DNA of 31,446 nucleotides from Tidjanibacter sp. Its GTDB lineage: Bacteria; Bacteroidota; Bacteroidia; Bacteroidales; Rikenellaceae. The notes under the pieces are model-generated. The model ran no database searches, had not been told where the DNA came from, and saw only the letters and a program-made list of their open reading frames with translations. The stretch lies in NCBI GenBank assembly GCA_017628675.1, contig JAGBYS010000129.1, forward strand, positions 1-31,446, in the 5' to 3' direction. Below are positions 1-9,529 of the stretch, in pieces. Within the stretch, counting starts at the first letter, position 1; the number at the start of each line of letters is the position of its first letter. The position numbers and the translations under genes are program-made.

Positions 1-3000
1 CAGATGGTTGAGCCGGCATTATTGGTGGTGGAACCGGCATTACCCAGCTCGGTGTTGTAGTCGTAGATGAGGCTCACCTCTTCGAGGTTGCCATTGGGCG
101 AGGATGCCCACCAATCGAAGACAACGCTCTCGCCAGCCCAGTAGAACCACCTACTATCCACGGGACGGAAGTAGTAGTCGAGGTTATAGAGCTCTTTCTC
201 ATAGAAGAGCGTGTGGTGGTTGATGGTGGCGGTGTGGACATCGAGCTCACGGCAGACGGCTGTGATGGTGAAGGTCTTCTCGCCGTAGTCCTCCATACGG
301 AAGCTGAACTCGTAGGTGTGGGCGGTGCCTACCGACGAGATGCGAGTGGGCTTCACGGGCACGAGCGAGCCTGCGTCGTGGTACTGAACGGTCACATCGG
401 CGGGAGTATCGGCCTGAGATGCGGTGTTGACCACGAAACGACGGGTGTAGGTCGTGTAGGTCTCCAGGCGATCGGCAGTGATGTCGGCGTTGTTCCACTG
501 CGACAGGTCGATAGTCAGGGGGTGGTCGTGGTAGTTGATGGTGGTGGTCGCCTCGGCCTTAACTCCGTGGGAGTTGTAGCAGGTGAGGGTGAACTTGTAG
601 CTCTCGCTCCAGAACTCGCCACCGAGCACACCCACAATGAAGGACTCTTCGCGCATCCACATAGGCTGGGTGCTCTCGACATTGCCGGGCAGGGTCTGAT
701 AGATGGTCTTGATGAGGCCTGTGTCGATACTCTCGACGGTGAGGGTTGCGGTGGAGATCTGGTTCTCGGAGCTTACAGCCTCACAGGTGAGCTTAATCTC
801 GCTGCCGGGGATGAACCAATCCTGCGAGGCGGTCAGCAGTGCGCCGATGGAGCCCACCGAGAAGTTCTTCACGCACCTCACAGAGGCCGCCGTACGACGG
901 TTGGCATAGTCGAGCACACGATACTTATTCTCGGTGTCGGAGGTGGTGTAGGCGTAGTCACCCGTATTCTGAGTCTCCTCCCAGGTGTTCACCTTGGTGA
1001 GATAGACACGGCCACGGTGGTCGAGTGTGGGGTGACCGGCGAAGGTCTCGGTGTTGTTTTTGCTGATAGTGGCGGTCATATAGTCGCCCTTCTGGCCCAC
1101 ATAGTTCCACGAGAGCACCAGCGACTGCAGGTCACGGTCCACACCTTTATATCCCGCGTAGGGGAAGTAGATCTGGGTGCCGCCCGAATTCACCACCTGG
1201 CCATAGTCGGTCCTGGAGGCGGCATTTCTGAAGACTGTTGCCATCTCGCTCTGCATAGGCACACGGTAGCCGAAGGGACAGGGGTCGTAGATGGTCTTGA
1301 AGATTGCGCCATCCTCGGGATAGTAGCCCCAGAGGATGTCGTTTCGCTCATATATCCAGTTGAAGTAGTATGCCTGCTGCTGTGCGGTAGGCAGGATGAG
1401 GAACATAGGGTGCTCCACGCCGTCACGGGTTGTGGGGCGTGCAAACTGGGTGACCTCCGCAGCCGTACGCTCACGCGAGGAGTAGTCCCAATAGGGGGCT
1501 GTGATAAGGTCCGTGATGGAGTAGTTGTAGCTCGGGGGGCCCATCGAGGGGTCCTTACGACCCCACTGATAGTAGAGGCCATAGGTATCCAGAGCGTCGC
1601 CCGCACCTGACCACCTCTCACGGGTAGCACCCAGGTTGCGGTCGAGCAGGATGATGTCGTTCTCGCCATTATCATAGACCCTATCCTGTGGCGGGTCGGT
1701 AATCCAGATGTGCCAGCTCCAGAGCACCTTACCCTCCTTGTCGTAGACGGCAATCACGGCATTGCCTCGTGCGGTCCTGTCGGGCACACGGAAGCGGACA
1801 TAGCCGTAGATGTACTCCACGTGGGTCACAAGGCCCAACTTGCTCTCCCACAGCAGACGAGCCGAGTAGGGAGAGATGGAGGCACTTGTGGGATAGAGTG
1901 TCTGGGTACCGTGAGAGATGATACCCGACTGGCCGTTACCGATGGTAGTGGCCGAGAAGCAGTAGCCATCGTACTGGTCATAGACGGGGTTGCCACCGGC
2001 ATCCACAACATAGCGTCCCTCCTCATCCACCTTGGGGGTGTGGTCGGGCGACACGACATAGGTGTTGGCGTAGCGGAAGATGGCCAAATCCTCCTCGCCC
2101 TCCTCGGGGTGCTCATAAATGGTCAGACGAGTGAGGTCGTAGTAGCGCAGGTTCTCCTCCTTCTCGAGCAGAGCCGCAACCGTACCGTTGGTCTTCAGGT
2201 CGAGCACAATATCGTAGATATTGCTTGCGTGGAGGATGTCCACCATATTGCCGTGCTCATCCTCAACATAGGGGGGAATCTTCACCATATAGACACCCGA
2301 GGTGGTGTGGAGCTGAATCTCCAACTCGTGGTCGGGGCAGATGAGCGCATAGCCGAGGTAGATGGTCGCATCGGCCGCTGCGGTTTTGAGCGAGATGGGG
2401 TAGGTCACCGACACGGCGTCGTCGCTATTGGTGTCGCCCTCGCCGAAGATGCGGCCTGTGGCGATGTTGAAGTTCTCGAAGTTGTCCCAATCGTAGGCCA
2501 CACCGTGGATACCCTTCTCATAGGGGAGCGTAATCTTCACCGAGGTGGGCTGATTCTGGATGACCACATTCTCGATGTCGCCCCACATCGAAAGAATCTG
2601 AGGCGACTGCTCGGCGTGGGCATAGATCCTCACGGCCGAGAGGTAGTGTTTGTAGGTGAAGTGGTTGTCGTAGTCGATGGCCCACTGGAGGGTCTCACCA
2701 TTGGGGCCCATAACACGCTCCTGGCTGTGACGGCCGAAGGGGGGTGCGTAGATGTAGGTGCCCTCGGCGAGTGTGGGGTGTCCTGCGGGTGCGTAGTTGC
2801 TGTGGTAGTGGGTGTCGGAGGGGCTTGCGTCGGGCGAGTGCCAGAACTGACCCTCGAGCATATCGCTCACCATCACATCGGTCTGACCATCGAGGTTGTG
2901 GAACTGCACGGACACCTGGCCGTTGCCCGAGGCGTCCACACTCTCCGACACAACCGAACTGTAGACCTCGCCCACCTTACAGATGGGGGCCTTGCCCTCG

Positions 3001-3542
3001 CCGTCGCCGCAGTTCATCGGGTACCAACCTACCATACGGGTGTGGTAGAAGTCCAGGGTGTCGGCCACATCCATCTCGTCGGTGTGGATACGCATCTTGT
3101 AGGTCTGCGCAGGGTCCAGGAAGGCCGAACGAATCATATCCTTGTCTGGCGACGACATAAGCGTTGCCTCCAGCAGATAGGAGTCATACCAGTTGACACT
3201 CTTGTAGTAGCGGCTCGATGCGGGATCGTTCGAGGATGTGAAGGTGTAGAGGCCGTTGTCGTCGAGCGCCAGGTCCTCGTCGATGCGGAGGAAGTTGGCC
3301 TTGGTCGCCACGGTCGTCTCGCTATTGATGAGCGCACGGGTTGTGAGCCTACCCTTCGAGTAGGGGGGCAGTTCGGCCGAGGAGCCTCCACACAGAATCT
3401 CCATCTCGACCGAGGGGCCGTCGGACAGATTGCCGCCCGTGCCGCTACCGTTTATATCCTCGTCGGGACCAAAGGTCACACAGCCCGCCAAAAGCAGGGC
3501 AGCAGCCACTCCCAACAACTCTTTTATCTTCTTTGTTCTCAT
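1..3542 (-). CDS. Large fimbrial-operon surface lipoprotein, 3' end outside window
   Basis: The reading frame is open from the ATG at 3542 to the left edge, so about 1,180 residues are seen and the C-terminus is missing. Residues 1-21 form a lipoprotein signal with a lipobox ending AGC (Cys21), which predicts export and outer-membrane anchoring. Residues about 60-480 resemble the N-terminal part of fimbrillin-associated proteins. From about 490 to 890 there is a surface module with the landmarks ANTYVV, LLWES, WSWHIWIT (608-615), LDRNLGAT (633-640), YYQWGRKDP (657-665), YDPCPFGYR (about 752) and VRCVK, resembling the Fibrobacter succinogenes major paralogous domain. After about 890 the sequence looks like tandem Ig-like beta domains. 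It is last of the four fimbrial genes seen, 79 nt after its neighbour, and is probably a tip adhesin or tip-assembly subunit. The fimbrial role is inferred from operon and domains; ligand unknown. Confidence 0.8.
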   Translation of the reverse strand, partial: MRTKKIKELLGVAAALLLAGCVTFGPDEDINGSGTGGNLSDGPSVEMEILCGGSSAELPPYSKGRLTTRALINSETTVATKANFLRIDEDLALDDNGLYTFTSSNDPASSRYYKSVNWYDSYLLEATLMSSPDKDMIRSAFLDPAQTYKMRIHTDEMDVADTLDFYHTRMVGWYPMNCGDGEGKAPICKVGEVYSSVVSESVDASGNGQVSVQFHNLDGQTDVMVSDMLEGQFWHSPDASPSDTHYHSNYAPAGHPTLAEGTYIYAPPFGRHSQERVMGPNGETLQWAIDYDNHFTYKHYLSAVRIYAHAEQSPQILSMWGDIENVVIQNQPTSVKITLPYEKGIHGVAYDWDNFENFNIATGRIFGEGDTNSDDAVSVTYPISLKTAAADATIYLGYALICPDHELEIQLHTTSGVYMVKIPPYVEDEHGNMVDILHASNIYDIVLDLKTNGTVAALLEKEENLRYYDLTRLTIYEHPEEGEEDLAIFRYANTYVVSPDHTPKVDEEGRYVVDAGGNPVYDQYDGYCFSATTIGNGQSGIISHGTQTLYPTSASISPYSARLLWESKLGLVTHVEYIYGYVRFRVPDRTARGNAVIAVYDKEGKVLWSWHIWITDPPQDRVYDNGENDIILLDRNLGATRERWSGAGDALDTYGLYYQWGRKDPSMGPPSYNYSITDLITAPYWDYSSRERTAAEVTQFARPTTRDGVEHPMFLILPTAQQQAYYFNWIYERNDILWGYYPEDGAIFKTIYDPCPFGYRVPMQSEMATVFRNAASRTDYGQVVNSGGTQIYFPYAGYKGVDRDLQSLVLSWNYVGQKGDYMTATISKNNTETFAGHPTLDHRGRVYLTKVNTWEETQNTGDYAYTTSDTENKYRVLDYANRRTAASVRCVKNFSVGSIGALLTASQDWFIPGSEIKLTCEAVSSENQISTATLTVESIDTGLIKTIYQTLPGNVESTQPMWMREESFIVGVLGGEFWSESYKFTLTCYNSHGVKAEATTTINYHDHPLTIDLSQWNNADITADRLETYTTYTRRFVVNTASQADTPADVTVQYHDAGSLVPVKPTRISSVGTAHTYEFSFRMEDYGEKTFTITAVCRELDVHTATINHHTLFYEKELYNLDYYFRPVDSRWFYWAGESVVFDWWASSPNGNLEEVSLIYDYNTELGNAGSTTNNAGSTI

Positions 3543-3589
3543 ATATCGTTGTTATATCTCTTTTTCGGGTCCTTCGACCCTCACTCTCA

Positions 3590-3633
3590 GCCAATTACAA
3601 TTACTCTCTGCTCTTTGCTCATTACTCTTTCAT
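3590..3633 (-). repeat. Degenerate 7-nt tandem repeat between fimbrial genes
   Basis: On the minus strand four units GAGTAAT, GAGCAAA, GAGCAGA, GAGTAAT run from 3627 down to 3600, followed by TGTAATT. The first unit contains the TAA stop codon of the upstream gene. The unit GAGTAAT recurs in the repeat before uvrB (21704-21731). Confidence 0.7.
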
Positions 3634-6600
3634 ACACCTTACCGAGCGGCCATAGGCAGAACCCTCGCCGGTTTCCTGTCTGGAATTGGTGTTTTGTCTG
3701 CTGTAGGTATATGTTCGGGTGTTATACTGACCCATAGGCATACCCGTGGTCCAGTAGCCATCCGAGAGCACATTCTCGTAGGCACCCTGGAAGGTGCGCC
3801 TACCTGCATACGGGTAGAAGTTGCGATCGAAACTGTTCTTTGTGGTCACAAAGCCATAGGTCGTGAAGTTGCCCTCGTTGGTCCAATCATACCAATCTGT
3901 TCCCGAGTCATCACCACCATAACCCACATTGTCGGCAGTTCTCCAAACGGTGTGGAATGCGGTACGATAGCCGGGAGGGCAGGGGTCGTAGAAGGTCTTG
4001 GAGAAGTCCTGACCTGCGTAGGTGCCCCACACAGCGTAGCCCCACATTGCAGCATTGGTGTGGGAGACACCAAACTGCGTGTACCACCTTGAGTTAGTGG
4101 CGCCTGCACCACTCCCCGAATAGTAGAAGGTCAGAGGGTTGGCCATCGCCACAGCGGGCCTCACCTGACCAGCTGCGCGAGGGATGGTGGTCATCCTTGT
4201 CCACGCACCCGAGCCATCGGTGCTATAGGCCTTCGTCCAGTAGGGGGCGCAGGTGAGCGTATTGCCGTTTGCAGACCCACTGCCCGAAGCATCCAGAGGT
4301 GCCGCCATAATAGGATCTTTCCTACCCCACTGGTAGTAGAAGCCGAAGGTTGCCCTGGCGGCCTCGTTGGAGTTGTCAGCCTCGCCCTTGTAGTTCACGA
4401 AGTTGAGCGCGGTGGTCGACGGGTTGATGACGGGTGCCTGGGTTGCGCCCAGGTAGCGGTCCTGCATAGTCTTTCGGCCCGAGCGCTTATCCTCGGGGCG
4501 GGTAGAGGGCATCCAGATGTGCCAACTCCAGAGGATGTTGCCCGCAGCGTCGTAGGCCGCAAGGCCCACATTGCCGGGGTGGAAGTTGCCCTCCTTGATG
4601 AGGAACTCCAGGTAGCCATCCTTAAGTTTTCCACCGTTCTGTATCTCGACACACTGCAGCCTCTGTACCTCCTCGGCGTCGGGCACATCCCTCATCTCCG
4701 TGAAGTCGCCCTGCCACCACAGCAGGTCCACACGCGAGGGCGAGATTGTTGCATCCATACCGTCGCCAAACTGCAGCATCTGTTTGTCGGCATTATTACC
4801 AAAGGGCCACAGCTCCGTAACGCCATTACCCCTGACGGTCGCCTTGAACTTATAGTAGCCGGGCTCGGTCACAATGTAGCAGTTGGCCGTCTGGCTCTCG
4901 CTCAGGTCGGTAACGGCAGGTGCGGTGGTGGTCGAGATGCACCTCACAGGGATTGCGTAGTTACACCTGGACATCTCCGAGCTCCTCTCGGCCGTGCCCG
5001 AGGCGGTGTAGTAGAAGTTGTAGGGGTGGGTGCCGTTCTCGTAGTCCACACTCGAGGTACGCATCGTCACGCCCACAAAGCGGTCGTCGATGTGGCCCTC
5101 GTCGTTGAGCACCGTCGTGGCAGGGAACCATATATCCTCGCTATTGCGGTTCACCCTCACACCCCTCGACTCAAACGACACCTCATACTTGGCAAAGTCG
5201 CGCCAGAAGGCGTAGTTGGCCACAAAATAGCCGGGAGGACAGGGGTCGAAGAGGGTCTTCTGCTGATCCTCATAGTCGCTACCCGTGTCGCCCCACATAT
5301 GGTCGTGGTGCTCGCCCCAGGGGCCCGTCTTATCCATCCACGCACCGGGATCCTTATCGCCCGAGCCATAGATGATGTTGTAGTCGCCATCGGGGTAGAG
5401 GTCGTCGAGCCTCGTGTGGGTCGTGGAGGTGGGCACACTGCCGCCCTCGAAGTGCAGAGGCGAGGGGCGACCCCACTGGTAGAAGTAGCCGTGTGCGGGG
5501 TCGGCATAGCCACCCGTGGTGGGCACATCCGTAGTGGCGCCCAGGTTGCGGTCCAGCACCACAAAGCCGTTGGAGCAACCGATGGGTGTGGGCTGGGGAG
5601 TAATCCACAGGTGCCAGGTCCAGATGACCTTGCCACCCTCGGCGGGGTTCTTATCGTAGGCACCAAGGATCACATTGCCCCTGGCAGGAAGCTCCTTGTT
5701 GTCCTTATTGGTGGTGCCATCGGCATTGGTGGTCGTGTAGCCAAACAGGTCGAAGAGCACCTTGCCCTCCGAGAGTTTGTGGCTCTGGAGCGCAAACAGC
5801 GGGTCGGCAGTGCCGTCGCCATTGAGGTCAATATCGGTGGGAAGGTCGCTCCACAGAACATCCACCCAACCGGGGTTGAGCTTCGCATCCGCAGCCGTCA
5901 TTCCCACAAGCGCACCCTCGCCATTACCCTTCACCGTGCCGTTGAAGCAGTAGGAGTAGTTGGCCGAGCGCACAATGTAGCAGTTGGAGGTCTCGATGGT
6001 GCTCAGGTCGTAGTACATATTTGCGGCCAGCTCCTCGTGGATGGGAGGGTTGGTCTGCCACTCGCTCACATAGACATCCGCATTGATCATTCCGTGGTCC
6101 GAGAAGCGCAGAATGATATCGTAGGCGTGGCCGGGCTGGAAGTTACGAGCAATCGACACATCCTGCTCCGCGTCACCCATACTGCTGGTCTTGACGGCAA
6201 TGTTGAGCACGCCGCTCAAGGGAGGACCCGCAATGACCTCCGACACCATCACACACTTGTTGATACCCAGAGGTAGCGACTTGGGAGGGTCGAAAGGAAT
6301 GGGGGCGTTATTATCCAGCGCCAGGTGCTCCTCGCCCAGGAACTCGAGGGTGAACTTATCGCCATTGGACCCGTCGTGCACGGGCTCTCCGTCCACAATC
6401 TCCTTGCACACGTGGGGCAGAGTCATCCTCACCTGGCTGGGCACATTGTTGAGCGTCATATGGGTAATCTCACCCCAATCGGCCGTGGGAACATCGTTGC
6501 CGAACTCGTCCTTGGCAATCATCGCATAGACGTGGATGCGGAAGACACACAGCGCGTGGTCGAACTTCATCACGGGAAAGCCCGTAGTGTAGGAGCCCGT

Positions 6601-7170
6601 AACCACATTGCCATACATCACATCCTTCCAACCCGTAATGGGGATGGTCACCTGGCTCGACTTCTCGTCCGAGTGGTAGACGCCGCCGTTGTCGTCGGTC
6701 GTGGGGTCGCTATCGCTATCCACCCAGGGGTACCAGGCCGCATAGCGCAACTCGCTGGTAGCGTCGGGGAAGAACTGTGCCTGACTCAGGAAGTCGATGG
6801 GGCGGATGAAGTCGCTCTCGTCCTTATTGCGGCCGAGGCTCGCCAGCACGGGCACCTTGGTGTCGCGGAAGTCGGGGAAGCGGTCGGCATCCTCCCTGGC
6901 GCTCACCCTCACCACGCCGATGTCGAGTGTCCCGTCGAACTCGGGGGTGCGCATTCCGGGGTTGGAGTTGCGCGCAATGCGGGTGCGCTCAAAGGGGAGC
7001 TCCTCCACAACCTCACTCCTGGACGAGCCGGAGGTGATGCCTGCCCACAGGCGTACCTTGCTGGGGTCGTCGCTCTCGTCAATTAAATCGTTGAAGCAGC
7101 CCGTGGCCACAAACGCCACTGCCAGGGCCGCTATGCGGGTAAATATCTTTTCTCGTGTCTTCATTCTCAT
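3622..7170 (-). CDS. 1,182-aa fimbrial-operon lipoprotein with two tandem surface modules
   Basis: This is a putative fimbrial tip or accessory adhesin exported as a lipoprotein (lipobox ATGC, Cys25). Residues about 30-375 resemble Mfa/FimA-type fimbrillin sequence, with MKFDHALCVFRIHV near 200-215. Two related modules follow. Module 1 (about 394-745) has TSNCYIV, an EF-hand-like calcium loop DLNGDGTAD (448-456), WTWHLWIT, LDRNLGAT (538-545), FYQWGR, FDPCPPGY and VRCIS. Module 2 (about 761-1182) has TANCYIV, LWSWHIWM, DRYLGAT, FYYQWGRKDP, FYDPCPPGYR and VRCMKE. The same landmarks occur once in the following gene. The start at 7170 has an in-frame alternative ATG at 7164. It lies 74 nt after the 362-aa fimbrillin gene and is probably cotranscribed with it. 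Family membership is strong; the tip position is inferred from operon order and size. Confidence 0.85.
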   Translation of the reverse strand: MRMKTREKIFTRIAALAVAFVATGCFNDLIDESDDPSKVRLWAGITSGSSRSEVVEELPFERTRIARNSNPGMRTPEFDGTLDIGVVRVSAREDADRFPDFRDTKVPVLASLGRNKDESDFIRPIDFLSQAQFFPDATSELRYAAWYPWVDSDSDPTTDDNGGVYHSDEKSSQVTIPITGWKDVMYGNVVTGSYTTGFPVMKFDHALCVFRIHVYAMIAKDEFGNDVPTADWGEITHMTLNNVPSQVRMTLPHVCKEIVDGEPVHDGSNGDKFTLEFLGEEHLALDNNAPIPFDPPKSLPLGINKCVMVSEVIAGPPLSGVLNIAVKTSSMGDAEQDVSIARNFQPGHAYDIILRFSDHGMINADVYVSEWQTNPPIHEELAANMYYDLSTIETSNCYIVRSANYSYCFNGTVKGNGEGALVGMTAADAKLNPGWVDVLWSDLPTDIDLNGDGTADPLFALQSHKLSEGKVLFDLFGYTTTNADGTTNKDNKELPARGNVILGAYDKNPAEGGKVIWTWHLWITPQPTPIGCSNGFVVLDRNLGATTDVPTTGGYADPAHGYFYQWGRPSPLHFEGGSVPTSTTHTRLDDLYPDGDYNIIYGSGDKDPGAWMDKTGPWGEHHDHMWGDTGSDYEDQQKTLFDPCPPGYFVANYAFWRDFAKYEVSFESRGVRVNRNSEDIWFPATTVLNDEGHIDDRFVGVTMRTSSVDYENGTHPYNFYYTASGTAERSSEMSRCNYAIPVRCISTTTAPAVTDLSESQTANCYIVTEPGYYKFKATVRGNGVTELWPFGNNADKQMLQFGDGMDATISPSRVDLLWWQGDFTEMRDVPDAEEVQRLQCVEIQNGGKLKDGYLEFLIKEGNFHPGNVGLAAYDAAGNILWSWHIWMPSTRPEDKRSGRKTMQDRYLGATQAPVINPSTTALNFVNYKGEADNSNEAARATFGFYYQWGRKDPIMAAPLDASGSGSANGNTLTCAPYWTKAYSTDGSGAWTRMTTIPRAAGQVRPAVAMANPLTFYYSGSGAGATNSRWYTQFGVSHTNAAMWGYAVWGTYAGQDFSKTFYDPCPPGYRTAFHTVWRTADNVGYGGDDSGTDWYDWTNEGNFTTYGFVTTKNSFDRNFYPYAGRRTFQGAYENVLSDGYWTTGMPMGQYNTRTYTYSRQNTNSRQETGEGSAYGRSVRCMKE

Positions 7171-7244
7171 TCACTTATGTTTGCTTAGGAGCCTCTTGGT
7201 TTGTTGCCTCCTTGTCTTGTCGGTTTAGAACTCGATGTCCGCTC

Positions 7245-8333
7245 CTACTTCACGGGGAGCACCGTACCCTCAATGTAGTCCACATCCACCCAGGGGGCGA
7301 TTGTTCCCTCCAGGGTGATACCCGTATCGACCTCCAGGGTGTAGACAACGTGGTGGCCGGGGGCCCAGAGTGCCACATTGCCCACGGTCCTATAGTCGAA
7401 CAGGTTGAACGAGGACTCGTGGTAGACAAAGTTATCGGGAAGATCGTCCCTATATTTCTCGTTCACCCAGTAGCCCACCGTGAGTTTACAACCCTCCTCG
7501 AGCTGCTGAGGTGTGGCCAGGAAGGTCATCCTCACGCCATCCTCGTCCTCGCGCACCGACAGGGGTACGCACCCGGAGGTGACTGAAGGGAAGGGAGCAG
7601 CACCCTCAATGGTGTAGACTGCATCCTTGGTGCCCCTGGCCGTGTACTGCCAATTCTCGGCGTTGCTCTCCCCCTCCTTGCCATACTGCGCCAAGGTGGG
7701 GCAGGTCATCGTGGCCGAGCGGTAGAAACCCTCCAGGGTGAGCATCTTCAGGTAGACACTCGTGCTCTGGAAGGAGATGTGTTTAGCGATGTTGATCTCC
7801 ACCATTGTCACCGCGTGCTCCATCATAAGTTTCACCAGCGGTGGGCGCGAGCCCATAGGCACCGTGTAGACGAAGTTCTGCGAAAGCAGGTAGTCCACCA
7901 TCCTACCCTTGGACTCCTCGTCGTAGGTTGCAGGCTGCTGAATCACGATGTTGGTGGGGCTGGTAATCGTGAGCGAACCATTGGAGGTCGCATTGGTGGG
8001 GTGATAGGCGTTGGCGTAGAAGGTGTGGCGGATGTCGGTAGTCCACTCCTTCTGCTGATTCTGTGTGGGCAGCCACTCACCTGTCTCCGCATTGCGGAAG
8101 ATCTGCTCATTGGTGTAGAGGTTGCTGCCACCCCTTGTGGCCGTCACCCTCACAGGCACCGTGTGGTCATTGACCATCGTCTGGTCGATGGGGCCCTTGG
8201 TGGTAATGTCGAGTTTTCCGCCCACCGAGAAGCGTATAGCCTGGGGCGAATAGGGCAACTCCCACTCGCTCTCGCATCCCGCCATAGCCACAAGGCTCAG
8301 CGTCAGGGCCAATATCTTTTTTCCAACTCTCAT
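7245..8333 (-). CDS. Fimbrillin-family lipoprotein, 362 aa
   Basis: This is a predicted fimbrial subunit or anchor of the Mfa-like family. The signal peptide ends in a lipobox AMAGC (Cys20). The mature protein starts with a beta-strand segment (IRFSVGG), and the family core shows as LMMEHAVTMVEINIAKHI near 165-183, equivalent to the FRHALSKV segment of fimbrillins. The tail, with a TLEVDTGITLEG-like strand and an APWVDVDYIEGT ending, is also typical. In type V pili, subunits are exported as lipoproteins, trimmed after a basic residue and joined by donor-strand exchange. Here the usual Arg before the trimmed strand is not obvious, and TTKG near residue 50 may stand in. It is second in the operon, so it may be an anchor or second structural subunit. 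Function is inferred from family and position. Confidence 0.82.
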   Translation of the reverse strand: MRVGKKILALTLSLVAMAGCESEWELPYSPQAIRFSVGGKLDITTKGPIDQTMVNDHTVPVRVTATRGGSNLYTNEQIFRNAETGEWLPTQNQQKEWTTDIRHTFYANAYHPTNATSNGSLTITSPTNIVIQQPATYDEESKGRMVDYLLSQNFVYTVPMGSRPPLVKLMMEHAVTMVEINIAKHISFQSTSVYLKMLTLEGFYRSATMTCPTLAQYGKEGESNAENWQYTARGTKDAVYTIEGAAPFPSVTSGCVPLSVREDEDGVRMTFLATPQQLEEGCKLTVGYWVNEKYRDDLPDNFVYHESSFNLFDYRTVGNVALWAPGHHVVYTLEVDTGITLEGTIAPWVDVDYIEGTVLPVK

Positions 8334-8411
8334 ATCTCGTCTTTGTGTGTTCTCTTCTGTGTGTGTTTTGCTTTTGTTCTTCTCACCCCGAAGGGTGTCG
8401 GGCCTGTTTTG

Positions 8412-9440
8412 TTACTCAATGGGCACAAGCTCCACCTCATCCCTGATCCAGTCGACCACAATCACATCGCAGATGATGGTGGTGGTCGTGAGGGTCACGG
8501 TGTAGACATACTTCTTTCCGGGCAGCCACTCGGTAATGGGGAGGATGCCAAGATTGATGTTAGACAGGGAGCTGTTGACCTTCAGATTGAAGAATATGCT
8601 GTTACCCTCGACCTCCTGGGGCAAAACGACAATGCTGCCCACATTGCCGAAGAGGTTGTGGCTAACGGAGATGTTTTTGTCGATGTTGGAGAGCGACTGG
8701 CCCATAAACTGACTCGACTCGGCCCTCTCGGAGGTGGGGGTCACCACGATGTCCACCAGACCGTCGGTCGCGCCCTCCAGTCGGCCGTCGGGGCCAAAGG
8801 CGAGGCTTGCCTTGTAGAGGTGACCGCTCAGGGAGATATCCGACACCGAGTTCACGAAGCCCATTGCGTTGACAAAGCGGAACTCCAGGAGCGACATTGC
8901 GTGGCGCATCTCCAGGGGCACGGGGCCTGTGGGAGCGTCGGGAAGGCTCAGGTCGCGGCCATTGACGGCGCACATATAGTCCACATTGTTTGCGGGGTTG
9001 GTGGTGCCGAGGGTGATGTTGCTGCGGGAGAGGATGCCGGTTGCGGGGTTCAGCGAGCAGTTCGCCTCTGAATAGGGGTAGATGGCCCAGAAGTCGTGCT
9101 TGGCACCACGAATCCAATACTTGGTGGGCTCATAGGTCCAATCCTCCTGGTAGGTGAGTTTCACATTGTCGAGCAGGCTGGCGTTGGCGTTGTTCTCATC
9201 GTTGACAATGCCCCACACGCCAATGCCCTCACCCGAGGAGCAAGCCGCCACGAGGGCCTCGTCGTCGGCAATGACCGCACGGCTCTGCTCCTCCTCATTC
9301 GAGGAACTGGAGCGGAACGAAATCGCACCACTCTCCACGGGGTCATCCGTGCCACCCGACTGCTTGCAGGAGGTGCCCAAAAGTGCCACACCCAGAAGCG
9401 TAGTGGCAACCAAGAAATATGTCCAATTTTTCACTCTCAT
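8412..9440 (-). CDS. Fimbrillin-family lipoprotein, 342 aa, first gene of the fimbrial operon
   Basis: This protein has the classic Mfa_like/fimbrillin layout. The signal peptide ends GTSC (Cys25). The first mature strand is AISFRS, followed by a candidate Arg trimming site (QSRAV near 52-56) and the phrase GEGIGVWGIV. Then come a DFWAIYPYSE strand, the PLEMRHAMSLLEFRFV core and a WLPGKKYVYTVTL strand, ending in a D-x-I-V-V-D-W-I-R-D-E tail. These match the two-domain fimbrillin fold. As the first gene it is a good candidate for the major shaft subunit. The ATG at 9440 is preceded by a leader of up to about 90 nt with two palindromes, described separately. Downstream genes follow at 73-79 nt spacing on the same strand. 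Subunit rank is inferred from order. Confidence 0.87.
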   Translation of the reverse strand: MRVKNWTYFLVATTLLGVALLGTSCKQSGGTDDPVESGAISFRSSSSNEEEQSRAVIADDEALVAACSSGEGIGVWGIVNDENNANASLLDNVKLTYQEDWTYEPTKYWIRGAKHDFWAIYPYSEANCSLNPATGILSRSNITLGTTNPANNVDYMCAVNGRDLSLPDAPTGPVPLEMRHAMSLLEFRFVNAMGFVNSVSDISLSGHLYKASLAFGPDGRLEGATDGLVDIVVTPTSERAESSQFMGQSLSNIDKNISVSHNLFGNVGSIVVLPQEVEGNSIFFNLKVNSSLSNINLGILPITEWLPGKKYVYTVTLTTTTIICDVIVVDWIRDEVELVPIE

Positions 9441-9455
9441 TCCAAATTCGTTTTA

Positions 9456-9472
9456 ACTCTGCTTTGCAGAGT
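9456..9472 (-). promoter_or_regulatory. Perfect hairpin just before the first fimbrillin start codon
   Basis: The arms ACTCTGC and GCAGAGT pair perfectly around a 3-nt loop, ending 15 nt upstream of the ATG at 9440. In RNA it would form a stable stem next to the ribosome landing site. A further CTCTGC half-site lies at about 9482-9487. Confidence 0.5.
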
Positions 9473-9487
9473 CCATAGTTTGCTCTG

Positions 9488-9522
9488 CAATATAACATTT
9501 TCCACACAAAAAGTGTTATTTT
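9488..9522. promoter_or_regulatory. Imperfect palindrome in the fimbrial leader
   Basis: On the minus strand AATAACA and TTTT are mirrored by AAAA and TGTTAT around a GTGTGG centre. It lies between the candidate promoter and the start codon of the first fimbrillin, so it could be an operator or an RNA stem. Confidence 0.35.
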
Positions 9523-9529
9523 TTCTCAA

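Noticed and set aside
1710..3737. Long open frames antisense to real genes, for example 675 codons here, 644 codons at 15535-17469 and 573 codons at 27511-29232
   Set aside because: Each lies opposite a well-identified gene or genes. Their products are rich in Gly, Val, His, Leu and Arg with no domains, as expected when the sense gene rarely uses TTA, CTA and TCA codons in G+C-rich DNA. One spans two sense genes, which a real gene would not be likely to do.
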